Part shown: in pieces, positions 9,831 through 18,953 of the stretch
Position numbering within the stretch: position 1 is the stretch's first letter
Layout: each line of letters opens with the position of its first letter
DNA from: Krasilnikoviella flava
GTDB lineage: Bacteria > Actinomycetota > Actinomycetes > Actinomycetales > Cellulomonadaceae
Direction: 5' to 3'
DNA: 64,000 nt
NCBI RefSeq assembly: GCF_900167525.1
Contig: NZ_FUZQ01000007.1
Coordinates: 310,001 to 374,000 of the forward strand
Notes under the pieces: generated by a model
Databases searched by the model: none
What the model saw: the letters and a program-made list of their open reading frames with translations, nothing else
Told to the model about the DNA's origin: nothing
Program-made: the position numbers and the translations under genes

Positions 9831-11350
9831 GCGCCGACGCGTCGTCACGACCCCCGGCCCTGACCGTCGAGGAGCTCGGCCGGGTGCACCTGGTGGGCGT
9901 GGGCGGCGCCGGCGTCTCGGTCGTCGCGCGGCTGCTGGCGGCCCGCGGCGCGGACGTCCAGGGCTCCGACGCGACCGCCGGTCCCGCCCTCGAGGCGCTC
10001 CGGGCCGATGGCGTGCGGGTCTGGGTCGGTCACGACGCGGCGCACGTCGTCGGGCCGGACGGCGCGCCCCTGGTCGACACGGTCGTCGTGTCGTCCGCGG
10101 TGCGGGACACCAACCCCGAGCTCGCCGCCGCCCGCGCGGCCGGGATCCGCGTGCTGCACCGCTCGCAGGCGCTGGCGTCGCTCATGCTGGGGCGCCGCGC
10201 GGTGGCCGTGGCGGGCGCGCACGGCAAGACCACGACGTCCGCCATGGTGGCGACGGTGCTGCGGGCCTGCGGCGTGGACGCGTCGTTCGCGATCGGCGGC
10301 ACCGTGCGGGTCCGCGACGCCGAGGGCCGTGAGGGCGCGGTGCCCGGCGGCCACCTCGGGGCGTCGGACGTGCTGGTCGCCGAGGCGGACGAGTCGGACG
10401 GCTCGTTCCTCAACTACGCGCCGACCGTCGCCGTGGTGACCAACGTCGAGCCGGACCACCTCGACCACTACGGCTCCCGCGAGGCCTTCGAGCAGGCGTT
10501 CGAGGAGTTTGCCGGGCGCATCGCCGAGGGCGGCACCCTCGTGGCGTGCGCCGACGACGCCGGGTCGGCGACCCTGGCGGCCGCGCACCGGACGGCGGGC
10601 GGCGCCGTCGTGACGTACGGCGAGGCCGCCGGCGCCGACGTCCGGGTGCGCGACGTCGTCGTGGGCCCGGGCACCGTGTCCGCGGTGGTCTCGGGCGGTC
10701 TGCTGGGCGACGCCTCGCGCGAGCTGCGGCTCGACGTGCCGGGCGCGCACAACGCGCTCAACGCGACGGCGGCCGTGGTGACGGCGGTGCTGCTCGGCGC
10801 GGAGCCGGGCGCGGCGGTCCGTGGCGCGGCCTCGTTCGTCGGGACGGGGCGGCGCTTCGAGCCCAAGGGCGAGGCCGACGGGGTCCGGGTGTTCGACAGC
10901 TACGACCACCACCCCACCGAGGTCGAGGCGCTGCTGCGCGCGGCCCGGCCGGTGGCCGGCGACGGACGCATCGTGGTGCTCTTCCAGCCGCACCTGTACT
11001 CCCGTACGCGGATCTTCGCCGACCGGTTCGCCGCGGCCCTGGCGCTCGCGGACGAGGTGGTCGTCACGGGCGTCTACCGAGCGCGGGAGGACGTCGACCC
11101 GTCGGTCGGGCCGCACACGATCACCGACCTGCTCGAGCGGACGTCGTCCGGCGGGGGAGTGCGTGCGATCGAGGACCGGCTGGAGGCAGCGCACGTCGCC
11201 TCGGCACTGGCCCGTCCGGGCGACCTGGTGCTCACCGTCGGCGCGGGCGACGTGACCGAGCTCGGCCCGGTGGTCCTCGCCGACCTCGCCGCGCGCGGCT
11301 CCGGCGTGGCGTCGCCACCGGCCGCGGCCCCCGACGAGACCATGGGGTGA
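9827..11350 (+). CDS. murC: UDP-MurNAc:L-Ala ligase MurC
   Basis: First Mur ligase of the pathway, adding L-Ala to UDP-MurNAc in the cytoplasm. 507 aa from GTG 9827 (GTGA overlap with murG). The N-terminal HLVGVGGAGVS dinucleotide-like fold, ATP loop AHGKTTTSAMV, middle-domain NVEPDHLDHYGS and C-terminal DSYDHHPTEVEALL followed by FQPHLYSRT are visible. The order murG-murC-ftsQ is usual in actinobacteria. Start of ftsQ overlaps the stop. Confidence 0.96.
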   Translation: MSADASSRPPALTVEELGRVHLVGVGGAGVSVVARLLAARGADVQGSDATAGPALEALRADGVRVWVGHDAAHVVGPDGAPLVDTVVVSSAVRDTNPELAAARAAGIRVLHRSQALASLMLGRRAVAVAGAHGKTTTSAMVATVLRACGVDASFAIGGTVRVRDAEGREGAVPGGHLGASDVLVAEADESDGSFLNYAPTVAVVTNVEPDHLDHYGSREAFEQAFEEFAGRIAEGGTLVACADDAGSATLAAAHRTAGGAVVTYGEAAGADVRVRDVVVGPGTVSAVVSGGLLGDASRELRLDVPGAHNALNATAAVVTAVLLGAEPGAAVRGAASFVGTGRRFEPKGEADGVRVFDSYDHHPTEVEALLRAARPVAGDGRIVVLFQPHLYSRTRIFADRFAAALALADEVVVTGVYRAREDVDPSVGPHTITDLLERTSSGGGVRAIEDRLEAAHVASALARPGDLVLTVGAGDVTELGPVVLADLAARGSGVASPPAAAPDETMG

Positions 11351-12372
11351 TGCGACCGCCAGCCCGCCCGCGCCCGTCGACCCGTACGACGTCGGGTCCG
11401 TCCGGCCGTCCCGGTGCGGGCCGGTCCCGGGCGACCGCCGCAGAGCGCCCCGTCCCGAGCCCCCCGGCGGCGCGCGCGGCGGCGACGGCCCCGACCGGCA
11501 CCCCGGCGGCGGGCGCGACGGCACCCGGGCCGGCGCGGGGCGCGAACGACACCTCGAAGCCCGCCCGTGCGGGAGGGCCCAGGCCGGCAGCCCCGCGCAC
11601 CGGCGCCACGGCGGTGGTCCCGGCCGGTCAGGAGGTGCCGCCCCGCGTGTCGACCGCGATGGCGGACCGCCTCGCCGAGCGCACCGCGATGCGGCGGCAC
11701 CGCGCCTGGCGGCGCGTGCTCGCCTGGGTCGTGGCGCTGGTGCTGGTCGTGGGCGCCGCGGTGGCGGCGCTGTGGTCGCCGGTGCTGGCGCTGGAGAAGG
11801 CCGAGGTCACCGTCTCCGGCGTGGACGAGTACATCGACGGGGCCGCGGTGCGAGAGATCGTCGAGGCCCCGGTGGGCACCCCGCTGCCGCGCCTGGACAC
11901 CGTCGCGATGCGCGAGGAGGTGCTCGGGCTGCGCGGGGTGAAGGACGTGCGGATCGCGCGGGCCTGGCCCCACGGGCTCGCGGTGGAGGTCGCGCCGCGC
12001 GTCCCCGTGGCCGCGGTGCCTGACGGCGACGAGCTGGCCCTGCTCGACTCGTCCGGGGTGCGCGTCGCGACGCGGGAGGCGGCGCCGAAGGGACTGCCGC
12101 AGGTGGACGTCCCTCTGGACGACGCGCTGGCGCTGCAGGCGGCGCTGCACGTGCTGGCCGCGCTGCCGGCCAGGCTCGCAGGTCAGGTCGAGCACGTGAG
12201 CGCGGACACGCAGGACGCCGTCGAGACCGTCCTGGACGACGGCACCACTGTCCGGTGGGGCGGGAGCTCGGACCTGCCGCTCAAGGTGGAGGCGGTGCGC
12301 ACGCTGCGCTCGCTGGACGAGGGTGCGCGGACCATCGACGTGTCGTCGCCCGAGCTGCCGGTGACCCGATGA
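11350..12372 (+). CDS. ftsQ: Cell division protein FtsQ (POTRA domain)
   Basis: Bitopic divisome scaffold that links FtsZ-proximal and septal wall synthesis proteins. 340 aa from ATG 11350, sharing one base with the murC stop. Residues 1 to about 115 are a Pro/Ala/Arg-rich, probably disordered cytoplasmic tail, followed by a single membrane helix (VLAWVVALVLVVGAAVAAL) and a POTRA domain beginning around LEKAEVTVSGVDEYI, then a beta domain. The long N-terminal tail is common in actinobacterial FtsQ. It is the last gene before the 264-nt gap upstream of ftsZ. Confidence 0.9.
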   Translation: MRPPARPRPSTRTTSGPSGRPGAGRSRATAAERPVPSPPAARAAATAPTGTPAAGATAPGPARGANDTSKPARAGGPRPAAPRTGATAVVPAGQEVPPRVSTAMADRLAERTAMRRHRAWRRVLAWVVALVLVVGAAVAALWSPVLALEKAEVTVSGVDEYIDGAAVREIVEAPVGTPLPRLDTVAMREEVLGLRGVKDVRIARAWPHGLAVEVAPRVPVAAVPDGDELALLDSSGVRVATREAAPKGLPQVDVPLDDALALQAALHVLAALPARLAGQVEHVSADTQDAVETVLDDGTTVRWGGSSDLPLKVEAVRTLRSLDEGARTIDVSSPELPVTR

Positions 12373-12527
12373 GCCGCGCGGCACGAGCGGTGGGTCGCCG
12401 TGTCAGGGGGCCGTGGCACGAGCCGGAGGGTGATGCGAGCACCGGGCGCGCGCGACACGCCGAGAGACGTCCGGCGCCGGGCCCGACGCGACGCCTACCG
12501 TCGATCGCAGCAGCAACCTGACATAAC

Positions 12528-12558
12528 TCTAACCCTCAACTCGAACCTTAAGGTTAGA
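12528..12558. promoter_or_regulatory. AT-rich dyad upstream of ftsZ
   Basis: In the 264-nt gap before ftsZ lies an unusually AT-rich patch. A perfect 12-bp palindrome AACCTTAAGGTT (12544-12555) sits inside a wider TCTAACC...GGTTAGA inverted repeat (12528-12534 with 12552-12558). Three AACC copies start at 12515, 12531 and 12544. It is a likely promoter or regulator site for ftsZ. The rest of the gap (12373-12527, 12559-12636) shows no other clear element. Confidence 0.55.
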
Positions 12559-12636
12559 CCCGCGGGTCGGCCGGCAGGGGCGATGGGGGAGCGAGGACCG
12601 GACGTCGGGACAAGGAACGACCCGAGAGGCAACGAC

Positions 12637-13986
12637 GTGGCAACTCCGCAGAACTACCTGGCAGTGATCAAGGTGGTCGGTATCGGCGGTGGCGGCGTGA
12701 ACGCCGTGAACCGCATGATCGAGGTCGGACTCAAGGGTGTCGAGTTCATCGCCATCAACACCGACGCGCAGGCGCTGCTGATGTCGGACGCCGACGTCAA
12801 GCTCGACGTCGGTCGCGAGCTCACCCGTGGCCTGGGCGCCGGTGCCGACCCCGAGGTCGGCAAGAAGGCGGCCGAGGACCACGCCGAGGAGATCGAGGAC
12901 GTCCTGCGGGGCGCCGACATGGTCTTCGTGACGGCGGGCGAGGGCGGCGGCACCGGCACCGGTGGCGCACCCGTGGTGGCGCGCATCGCGCGCTCGCTCG
13001 GCGCGCTGACGGTGGGCGTCGTGACGCGTCCGTTCACCTTCGAGGGCCGGCGCCGTTCCGTGCAGGCCGAGCAGGGGATCGATGCGCTCCGCGACGAGGT
13101 CGACACCCTCATCGTGATCCCCAACGACCGCCTCCTGTCGATGTCCGACAAGAGCGTCTCGGCGATCGCGGCGTTCCACTCGGCCGACCAGGTGCTGCAC
13201 TCCGGCGTCCAGGGCATCACCGACCTCATCACCACCCCGGGCCTCATCAACCTCGACTTCGCAGACGTGAAGTCCGTGATGCAGGGGGCGGGCTCCGCGC
13301 TCATGGGCATCGGCTCGGCCCGGGGTGAGGACCGCGCGGTGCAGGCCGCCGAGCTCGCGATCTCCTCCCCGCTGCTCGAGGCCTCCATCGACGGCGCGCA
13401 CGGCGTCCTGCTCTCGATCCAGGGCGGCAGCGACATCGGCCTCTTCGAGGTGCACGAGGCCGCCCGTCTCGTCCAGGAGGCGGCGCACTCCGAGGCGAAC
13501 ATCATCTTCGGCACGGTCATCGACGACGCGCTCGGCGACGAGGTGCGGGTCACCGTCATCGCCGCCGGGTTCGATGGCGGCGTGCCGCAGGCGCGCAAGG
13601 ACGGACGCGGGCTCGGCCAGATCGCCGGGGTGCCGGCCAAGCCGGTCGTCTCTGCCCAGGGCGGCGTCGCCTCGACGCCCGTCCCGCAGCCCGGTGCGCC
13701 GTCGGTCCCGGCGCGCCCGTCGCAGCCGGCCACCGCCTCCGTCCCCGCGGCCGGCGTACAGCCGCGGCCGATCCCGGCCGAGCCCGACGACGTCCCCGTG
13801 AGCCTCGACGCCCCGCCGGCCCCTCCGGCCGGTGCGCGGCCCGCGGAGCCCCGCCGGCCGTTCACGGTGGTCGAGGACGGCGAGGGCGAAGGGGTCACCG
13901 TCGAGCGCCCCGTCGAGGTGCCGCGCCTGTTCGACGAGCCGCGTCGTCCTGCCGAGGAGCTCGACGTGCCCGACTTCCTCAAGTGA
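12637..13986 (+). CDS. ftsZ: Cell division GTPase FtsZ
   Basis: Tubulin-like GTPase that forms the Z ring. 449 aa. GTG 12637 is preferred over upstream in-frame starts because family similarity begins immediately ([19 protein letters not shown]) and a GAGAGG ribosome site lies about 8 nt before it. The tubulin signature GGGTGTG is at residues 103-109. The globular domain ends near residue 320, followed by a Pro/Ala-rich linker and the C-terminal peptide DVPDFLK, which binds partners such as SepF. Expression is probably driven from the AT-rich dyad upstream. Confidence 0.97.
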   Translation: MATPQNYLAVIKVVGIGGGGVNAVNRMIEVGLKGVEFIAINTDAQALLMSDADVKLDVGRELTRGLGAGADPEVGKKAAEDHAEEIEDVLRGADMVFVTAGEGGGTGTGGAPVVARIARSLGALTVGVVTRPFTFEGRRRSVQAEQGIDALRDEVDTLIVIPNDRLLSMSDKSVSAIAAFHSADQVLHSGVQGITDLITTPGLINLDFADVKSVMQGAGSALMGIGSARGEDRAVQAAELAISSPLLEASIDGAHGVLLSIQGGSDIGLFEVHEAARLVQEAAHSEANIIFGTVIDDALGDEVRVTVIAAGFDGGVPQARKDGRGLGQIAGVPAKPVVSAQGGVASTPVPQPGAPSVPARPSQPATASVPAAGVQPRPIPAEPDDVPVSLDAPPAPPAGARPAEPRRPFTVVEDGEGEGVTVERPVEVPRLFDEPRRPAEELDVPDFLK

Positions 13987-13993
13987 GCGCGGA

Positions 13994-14815
13994 GTGAGCG
14001 GCGGCATCGACGGGGCCGTCGGCTGGGCCCAGGAGGCGTTGTTGCCGGCACAGTTCGGTGCGGGGCTGCTGCGGGTGGACCTCGGTGACGGCGTCGTGGC
14101 GGGCTTCACCACGCGCCACGGCGGCGTGTCGCCCGCTCCGTGGTCGTCGCTCGACCTGGGCATGTCGACGGGCGACGACCCGGTGCGGGTGCGGGAGAAC
14201 CGCGCCCGCCTCGGGGAGTGGGTCGGCGCACCGGTGGCGTTCTCGGCACAGGTGCACGGCGACCGGGTGCTGGCGCTGGGCGCCGCGGAGCTGGCCGAGT
14301 GGTCGTCCGCGGAGCCCCCGGTCGCCGCGGGCGAGGCCGACGCGATGGTGACGGCGGAGCCGGGCCTCGGCCTCGGAGTGCTGGTCGCGGACTGCGTGCC
14401 GGTCGTGCTGGCGGACCCGGTGGCACGGGTCGTGGCCGTGGCGCACGCCGGCCGCAAGGGTGTCGCCGCAGGCGTGGTGCACCGCGTCGTGGAGCGGATG
14501 CTCGCGGCCGGTGCCCGCGTCGAGGACGTCCGTGCGGCCGTCGGCCCGGCCGTGTGCGGCGCCTGCTACGAGGTGCCCGCCGCGATGCGCGCCGAGGTCG
14601 CGGCCGTCGTCCCCGAGACGTGGGCCACGACGGCCGCGGGCACGCCGGGCCTCGACCTTCCGGCCGGGGTGCTCGCCCAGCTGGCGGCGCAGGGCGTGGC
14701 CGCCACGCGCGTGGACCGGTGCACGCTCACGGACACCGACCTCTACTCCCACCGACGTGCCACCGCCCAGGGCGTCACGACGGGCCGTCAGGCGGGCGTC
14801 GTCGTCCTCGCCTGA
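13994..14815 (+). CDS. pgeF: Laccase-domain protein PgeF (YfiH family)
   Basis: Family members act as purine nucleoside phosphorylase/adenosine deaminase-like enzymes or as peptidoglycan editing factors that remove misincorporated UDP-MurNAc-L-Ser; which applies here is not known. 273 aa from GTG 13994, 7 nt after ftsZ. The fold hallmarks TTRHGGVS, the metal-site HGD (SAQVHGDRV), ADCVPV and AHAGRKG, and GPAVCGACYEV with its Cys are present. The location between ftsZ and sepF is conserved in actinobacteria and fits a wall-quality role. Confidence 0.85.
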   Translation: MSGGIDGAVGWAQEALLPAQFGAGLLRVDLGDGVVAGFTTRHGGVSPAPWSSLDLGMSTGDDPVRVRENRARLGEWVGAPVAFSAQVHGDRVLALGAAELAEWSSAEPPVAAGEADAMVTAEPGLGLGVLVADCVPVVLADPVARVVAVAHAGRKGVAAGVVHRVVERMLAAGARVEDVRAAVGPAVCGACYEVPAAMRAEVAAVVPETWATTAAGTPGLDLPAGVLAQLAAQGVAATRVDRCTLTDTDLYSHRRATAQGVTTGRQAGVVVLA

Positions 14816-14863
14816 CTCCCGGCAGGCCCGCGGCACGCCGCCGAGCAGCGAGGACACGCCCGC

Positions 14864-14893
14864 GACGCAGGACACACCGGCGTGTCGTGCGTC
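14864..14893. terminator. Hairpin between pgeF and sepF
   Basis: GACGCAGGACAC, loop ACCGGC, GTGTCGTGCGTC: 12-bp arms with one G-G mismatch. No T run, which is common in high-GC terminators. Confidence 0.45.
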
Positions 14894-14972
14894 GATGCCG
14901 GCGTGGCCGTGGTTAACGTCGTGACACCGTCCGGGACGGAGGGCGGGACGTGGCGACGAACGGAGCAGGGCG

Positions 14973-15446
14973 ATGGGCGGAGCGCTTCGCAAGACGATGC
15001 TGTACCTGGGGCTCGCCGACGACCAACGGGAGTCGGAGGAGTACCTCGACGAGTACGAGGAGCTGGAGGCACCGGTGCGTGACCGTGACGACTACCAGGC
15101 GCAGGTCACCCCGCTGCACCGCGGCGGATCGAGCGAGTCGGTGATCGCCTCCGACCTGCGGCGCATCACGACCATCCACCCGCGCTCGTACAACGACGCG
15201 CGCACGATCGGCGAGGCGTTCCGCGGGGGCACGCCGGTGATCATGAACCTCTCGGACATGGACGACGCCGACGCCAAGCGCCTCGTCGACTTCTCGGCGG
15301 GGCTGATCTTCGGGCTCCGCGGGTCGATCGAGCGTGTGACGAACAAGGTCTTCCTGCTCTCGCCGGAGCACGTCGAGATCGCGGGCGAGGAGCCCCCGGC
15401 GGAGAAGCCGGCTCCCAACCGGGGCGCGTTCTACAACCAGAGCTGA
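14973..15446 (+). CDS. sepF: Cell division protein SepF
   Basis: Membrane-associated FtsZ anchor of Gram-positive bacteria; it bundles and tethers FtsZ filaments. 157 aa. The N-terminal [14 protein letters not shown] is the usual amphipathic membrane-targeting helix, followed by an acidic linker and the SepF core from about residue 65 ([14 protein letters not shown], then [20 protein letters not shown]). ATG 14973 has only a loose purine-rich site (GGAGCAGGG) upstream. A strong hairpin follows the stop. Confidence 0.93.
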   Translation: MGGALRKTMLYLGLADDQRESEEYLDEYEELEAPVRDRDDYQAQVTPLHRGGSSESVIASDLRRITTIHPRSYNDARTIGEAFRGGTPVIMNLSDMDDADAKRLVDFSAGLIFGLRGSIERVTNKVFLLSPEHVEIAGEEPPAEKPAPNRGAFYNQS

Positions 15447-15483
15447 CCGCGCGGCCGATCGCGCCGATCGCACCGTCCGGCAC

Positions 15484-15509
15484 GGGCCGGGGCAGTCCTG
15501 CCCCGGCCC
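15484..15509. terminator. Strong GC hairpin after sepF
   Basis: GGGCCGGGGC, loop AGTCCT, GCCCCGGCCC: perfect 10-bp stem (12 bp if AG/CT also pair). It lies 37 nt after the sepF stop and before the yggT promoter, so it is a likely terminator. Confidence 0.65.
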
Positions 15510-15524
15510 TGCGTCGTGCTCGGG

Positions 15525-15530
15525 TAGGTT
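15525..15530 (+). promoter_or_regulatory. Putative -10 box (TAGGTT) of leaderless yggT
   Basis: TAGGTT, then 6 nt, then GTG 15537. Located after the sepF terminator hairpin. Confidence 0.55.
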
Positions 15531-15536
15531 CGACCC

Positions 15537-15830
15537 GTGAGTCTCGTCTTCAACCTGGTCTACCTCGTCCTGTGGCTGTTCATGCTGTGCCTGATCGTCC
15601 GGCTCGTCTTCGACTGGGTGCAGTTCTTCGCGCGCGACTGGCGGCCGAAGGGTGTGCTGCTCGTCGTGGCCGAGGCCGTGTACACGGTGACCGACCCTCC
15701 GCTGCGCTTCCTGCGCGGCCTGATCCCGCCGCTGACCCTCGGGCAGATCCGGCTGGACCTCGCCTTCCTCGTGCTCTTCATCGGCACGGGCATCCTCATG
15801 CGGGTGGCCTCGTTCCTCGCTGCGATGTGA
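15537..15830 (+). CDS. YggT family membrane protein
   Basis: 97-aa integral membrane protein with two hydrophobic segments, one at the N-terminus (FNLVYLVLWLFMLCLIVRLVF) and one near the C-terminus (LAFLVLFIGTGILMRVASFL). The central YTVTDPPLRFLRGLIPPL matches the YggT signature with its Asp-Pro-Pro and Arg-Arg spacing. The molecular function is unknown; neighbourhood between sepF and divIVA is conserved in actinobacteria and suggests a role in division or membrane organisation. GTG 15537 appears to be the first base of a leaderless mRNA. Confidence 0.88.
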   Translation: MSLVFNLVYLVLWLFMLCLIVRLVFDWVQFFARDWRPKGVLLVVAEAVYTVTDPPLRFLRGLIPPLTLGQIRLDLAFLVLFIGTGILMRVASFLAAM

Positions 15831-16013
15831 CCTGGACCGCGGTTCGACCGGGCCGGGCAGGGGCGCCTCGGTGCTGACCTGTGAAGACGTCGTGTGGGCG
15901 GGACAGCCCGGCCTCGTCGGACAGGTCGCCCGGCGAGGCGTCCGCTACCGTGGTCATCCAGACGGCCCGGGAACCGGGTCCCACCGACCCTGCAAGAACG
16001 ATGAGGTGAGACG

Positions 16014-16652
16014 ATGGCGCTGCTGACGGCAGAGGACATCCTGAACAAGAAGTTCGCCGCGACCAAGTTCCGTGAGGGCTACGACGTCGAAGAGGTCGAC
16101 GACTTCCTCGACGAGGTCGTGCGGACCCTCACGGCGGTCCAGGAGGAGAACGACGACCTCCGCTCCAAGCTCACCGCGGCGGAGCACCGGGTCGCGGAGC
16201 TGAGCCGTTCGGACGCTGCGCAGCAGGCGCAGCCCACGCCGACCCCGGCGCCCGCGCCGACGCCGGCCCCCGCCCCCGCGGCGGCCGCGGCGAAGCAGCA
16301 GCCCGCGGAGCCCGAGTCCGCGACCGGGATGCTCCAGCTGGCCCAGAAGCTGCACGACGACTACGTGCGCTCCGGTCAGGAGGAGGGCGACCGCCTCATC
16401 TCGGAGGCCAAGTCCGAGGGCTCGCGCATCGTCCGCGAGGCCGAGGAGACCAGCCACCGCACGCTCTCCCAGCTCGAGCAGGAGCGTTCGCTCCTCGAGC
16501 GCAAGATCGACGAGCTCCGGCTTTTCGAGCGCGACTACCGCACGCGCCTCAAGAGCTTCCTGCAGAACCTGCTGGGCGACCTCGACGCCCGCGGTTCGGC
16601 ACTGCCGCCCCAGCGGCAGAACGCCGCGGCAGGCCGCGGCTCGGAGCTCTGA
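16014..16652 (+). CDS. divIVA: Polar growth and division coiled-coil protein DivIVA/Wag31
   Basis: Curvature-sensing coiled-coil protein marking cell poles and septa. 212 aa, ATG 16014 with GAGGTGA 5-6 nt upstream. Residues 1-60 are the conserved membrane-binding N-terminal domain (LTAEDILNKKF, EGYDVEEVDDFLDEVV). A Pro/Ala/Thr linker at about residues 71-100 separates it from a long C-terminal coiled coil rich in Glu, Arg and Leu. A TACCGT about 70 nt upstream could be the -10 box. A long hairpin closes the unit. Confidence 0.94.
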   Translation: MALLTAEDILNKKFAATKFREGYDVEEVDDFLDEVVRTLTAVQEENDDLRSKLTAAEHRVAELSRSDAAQQAQPTPTPAPAPTPAPAPAAAAAKQQPAEPESATGMLQLAQKLHDDYVRSGQEEGDRLISEAKSEGSRIVREAEETSHRTLSQLEQERSLLERKIDELRLFERDYRTRLKSFLQNLLGDLDARGSALPPQRQNAAAGRGSEL

Positions 16653-16699
16653 GCGGGGGGCCGTCACCCCGCGCACCCCGCTCCTTCGTCCTGCCTCAC

Positions 16700-16760
16700 G
16701 CCGAGCGGCCCGCACGACACGCACGCCACACCGCGCGTGCTGTTGTGCGGGCCGCTCGGC
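16700..16760. terminator. Long hairpin with perfect 16-bp stem after divIVA
   Basis: GCCGAGCGGCCCGCAC (16700-16715) pairs perfectly with GTGCGGGCCGCTCGGC (16745-16760). Inside, GCACGC (16721-16726) pairs with GCGTGC (16735-16740), so nearly the whole 61 nt can fold as one rod. Probable terminator; no T run. Confidence 0.65.
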
Positions 16761-16810
16761 GCACTTACGCTGCGGTGACTCGTCGTCGACGCACCAACGA
16801 AAGGGCACCG

Positions 16811-17272
16811 ATGGCCAAGCTCTCGACCACCACTCGCGCGGCACTGCGCGAGAACTTCCCGCACCTCGCGAGGGACGTGAAGTCGTTCCCGGTCCGCGAG
16901 GGCGAGGAGTCCTGGACCCTGCACGAGGTGGAGGAGCTGGCGGCCTTCCTGCTCGAGGACAAGGAGCGCCTGGAGCGGGAGCTCGCGGTCGCCGACCAGG
17001 AGCTGTCGGACCTGCTGCGCAACTCCGGCGACGGCGCGGGCGACGACCAGGCGGACTACGGCTCGAGCGCCCTGGAGCGCGAGCAGGAGCTCACCCTGGT
17101 GAACAACATGCGCGACCTGCTCGCCCAGACCTCGCACGCCGTCGATCGCATCCGCAAGGGCACGTACGCCACGTGCGAGATCACGGGTCTGCCGATCGGC
17201 AAGGCGCGCCTGCAGGCGTTCCCGCGTGCCACCCTCTCCGTCGAGGCGAAGGCCCGCGAAGAGCGCCGCTGA
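16811..17272 (+). CDS. TraR/DksA-like protein with a broken zinc finger
   Basis: 153 aa; ATG 16811 with GAAAGG about 7 nt upstream. The N-terminal two thirds form an acidic coiled coil (LHEVEELAAFLLEDKERLERE), followed by the usual GTYATCEITGLPIGKARLQA knuckle. Canonical DksA has four zinc Cys (CxxC and CxxC). Here only Cys122 remains, the second position being Thr, and the last pair reads LSVEA. Such Cys-poor relatives occur in actinobacteria, and the fold may not need zinc. RNA polymerase secondary-channel binding is possible but inferred only from family. Confidence 0.8.
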   Translation: MAKLSTTTRAALRENFPHLARDVKSFPVREGEESWTLHEVEELAAFLLEDKERLERELAVADQELSDLLRNSGDGAGDDQADYGSSALEREQELTLVNNMRDLLAQTSHAVDRIRKGTYATCEITGLPIGKARLQAFPRATLSVEAKAREERR

Positions 17273-17300
17273 GCCGGTCCCGGCGTCCGGCTCGTCCGCC

Positions 17301-17306
17301 TAGACT
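17301..17306 (+). promoter_or_regulatory. Putative -10 box (TAGACT) for lspA
   Basis: TAGACT followed by 8 nt and ATG 17315, one or two bases longer than in the other leaderless-looking genes here. Confidence 0.4.
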
Positions 17307-17314
17307 GGCCGACG

Positions 17315-18013
17315 ATGTCGACCACGCCCGCCGGCTCTGCCCCGGCCCCTGAGCCCGCGCCGCGCGACGGCGCCCCCGAGTCGCCCGTGTCGGGTGCACC
17401 CGCCGACGCCGTCCCTGAGGCGACTGCCGAGCCCGGGGCCGACGACGCCCCGGTGTCCGCGGCGCGCCGGCGCCGACTGGTGACGTGGACGTTCGTCCTC
17501 GCGGCGCTCGTGCTCCTCGTGGACCAGCTCACCAAGTGGTGGGCCGAGTCGGCCCTCGTCTGGGGCGCCGACCCGCGGCCGCTGGTCGGCGAGCTGCTGC
17601 AGCTGCGGCTGATCTACAACGACGGCGCGGCGCTGTCGATCGCCACGGGCATGACCTGGATCCTCACGATCGTGGTGTGCGTGGTGGTCGTCGTGATCGT
17701 GCGGGCGATCCGGCGCATCGGCTCGACCGGCTGGGCCGTCGCCCTCGGGCTCCTGCTGGGCGGGGCGCTGGGCAACCTGGGCGATCGCTTCTTCCGGGAG
17801 CCCGGCTTCGCCCGTGGACACGTGGTGGACTTCATCGACTACGGCGTGTTCGTGGGGAACGTCGCCGACATCGCGATCGTGGCGGCGGCGGTGCTCATCG
17901 TCGTCCTGTCGTTCCGGGGGATCGGCCTCGACGGGCAGCTCCACACCGACGGCGCCGAGCGCCAGGCTGCCGAGAGTGAGGCCGTCGAGCCTGCCGCCGA
18001 CGAGGAGCGCTGA
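17315..18013 (+). CDS. lspA: Lipoprotein signal peptidase II LspA
   Basis: Membrane aspartyl protease that cleaves prolipoprotein signal peptides after lipid attachment. 232 aa, longer than the usual 150-170 because of a Pro/Ala-rich N-terminal tail of about 60 residues and an acidic C-terminus. Four membrane segments. Motifs are [25 protein letters not shown] (first catalytic Asp region) and [19 protein letters not shown] (second catalytic Asp); the usual FNxAD is GNVAD here. It matures lipoproteins such as the BMP and protease lipoproteins in this window. Confidence 0.93.
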   Translation: MSTTPAGSAPAPEPAPRDGAPESPVSGAPADAVPEATAEPGADDAPVSAARRRRLVTWTFVLAALVLLVDQLTKWWAESALVWGADPRPLVGELLQLRLIYNDGAALSIATGMTWILTIVVCVVVVVIVRAIRRIGSTGWAVALGLLLGGALGNLGDRFFREPGFARGHVVDFIDYGVFVGNVADIAIVAAAVLIVVLSFRGIGLDGQLHTDGAERQAAESEAVEPAADEER

Positions 18014-18015
18014 CG

Positions 18016-18945
18016 ATGTCCACCCGCACCCTGCCGGTCCCCGACGGTCTCGCCGGCGAGCGGGTCGACGCCGCTCTCGCCCGCATGCTCGGGTTCTCCC
18101 GCACCCAGGCCGCGGAGCTGGCGGCGTCCGGGGCCGTGCTCCTCGACGGCCGCGAGGTCGGCAAGTCCGACCGGGTCGTCGCCGGGGGCTGGCTCGAGGT
18201 GACCGTCCCGGAGACGCGGCCGGCGGCGCCTGTCGTCGCCGAGCCGGTGCCCGGGATGGTGATCGCCTACGAGGACGACGACGTCGTCGTCGTCGACAAG
18301 CCGGTCGGGGTCGCGGCGCACCCGTCCCCCGGCTGGACCGGCCCGACCGTGGTCGGCGCGCTGGTCGCGGCCGGCTACCGGATCGCGACGTCGGGCGCCG
18401 CCGAGCGGCAGGGCATCGTGCACCGCCTGGACGTCGGCACGTCCGGCCTCATGGCCGTGGCGAAGAGCGAGGCGGCGTACAGCGGGCTCAAGCGGGCGTT
18501 CAAGGAGCGCACGGTCGAGAAGGTCTACCACGCGCTCGCGCAGGGCCACCCCGAGCCCACGACCGGCACCATCGACGCGCCCATCGGTCGGCACCCGAGC
18601 GCTGACTACAAGTTCGCCGTCGTCGCGGACGGCAAGCACTCGGTGACGCACTACGAGGTGCTCGAGATGCTGCCCGCCGCCTCGCTGGTCGAGGTGCACC
18701 TCGAGACGGGGCGTACCCACCAGATCCGCGTGCACTTCCAGGCGGTGCGGCACCCGCTCGTGGGCGACCTCACCTACGGCGCCGACCCGGTGCTCGCGTC
18801 GAAGGTCGGGCTGGAGCGGCAGTGGCTGCACGCGATGCGGCTCGGCTTCGAGCACCCGCTGACCGGGCGCTGGGTCGAGGTGACCAGCGAGTACCCCGAC
18901 GACCTGGCGCACGCGCTCGAGGTCGTGCGCGGGGCCTACCGGTAG
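18016..18945 (+). CDS. RluD-type rRNA pseudouridine synthase
   Basis: 309 aa. N-terminal S4 RNA-binding domain (residues about 10-75, [14 protein letters not shown] and [13 protein letters not shown]) and a RluA/RluD catalytic domain with [11 protein letters not shown], where the Asp is the catalytic nucleophile, then [12 protein letters not shown]. It isomerises specific uridines, most likely in 23S rRNA; the exact target cannot be read from sequence. It starts 3 nt after lspA with GAGGAG upstream; the lspA-rluD pair is widely conserved. Confidence 0.92.
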   Translation: MSTRTLPVPDGLAGERVDAALARMLGFSRTQAAELAASGAVLLDGREVGKSDRVVAGGWLEVTVPETRPAAPVVAEPVPGMVIAYEDDDVVVVDKPVGVAAHPSPGWTGPTVVGALVAAGYRIATSGAAERQGIVHRLDVGTSGLMAVAKSEAAYSGLKRAFKERTVEKVYHALAQGHPEPTTGTIDAPIGRHPSADYKFAVVADGKHSVTHYEVLEMLPAASLVEVHLETGRTHQIRVHFQAVRHPLVGDLTYGADPVLASKVGLERQWLHAMRLGFEHPLTGRWVEVTSEYPDDLAHALEVVRGAYR

Positions 18946-18953
18946 GCACGCAG

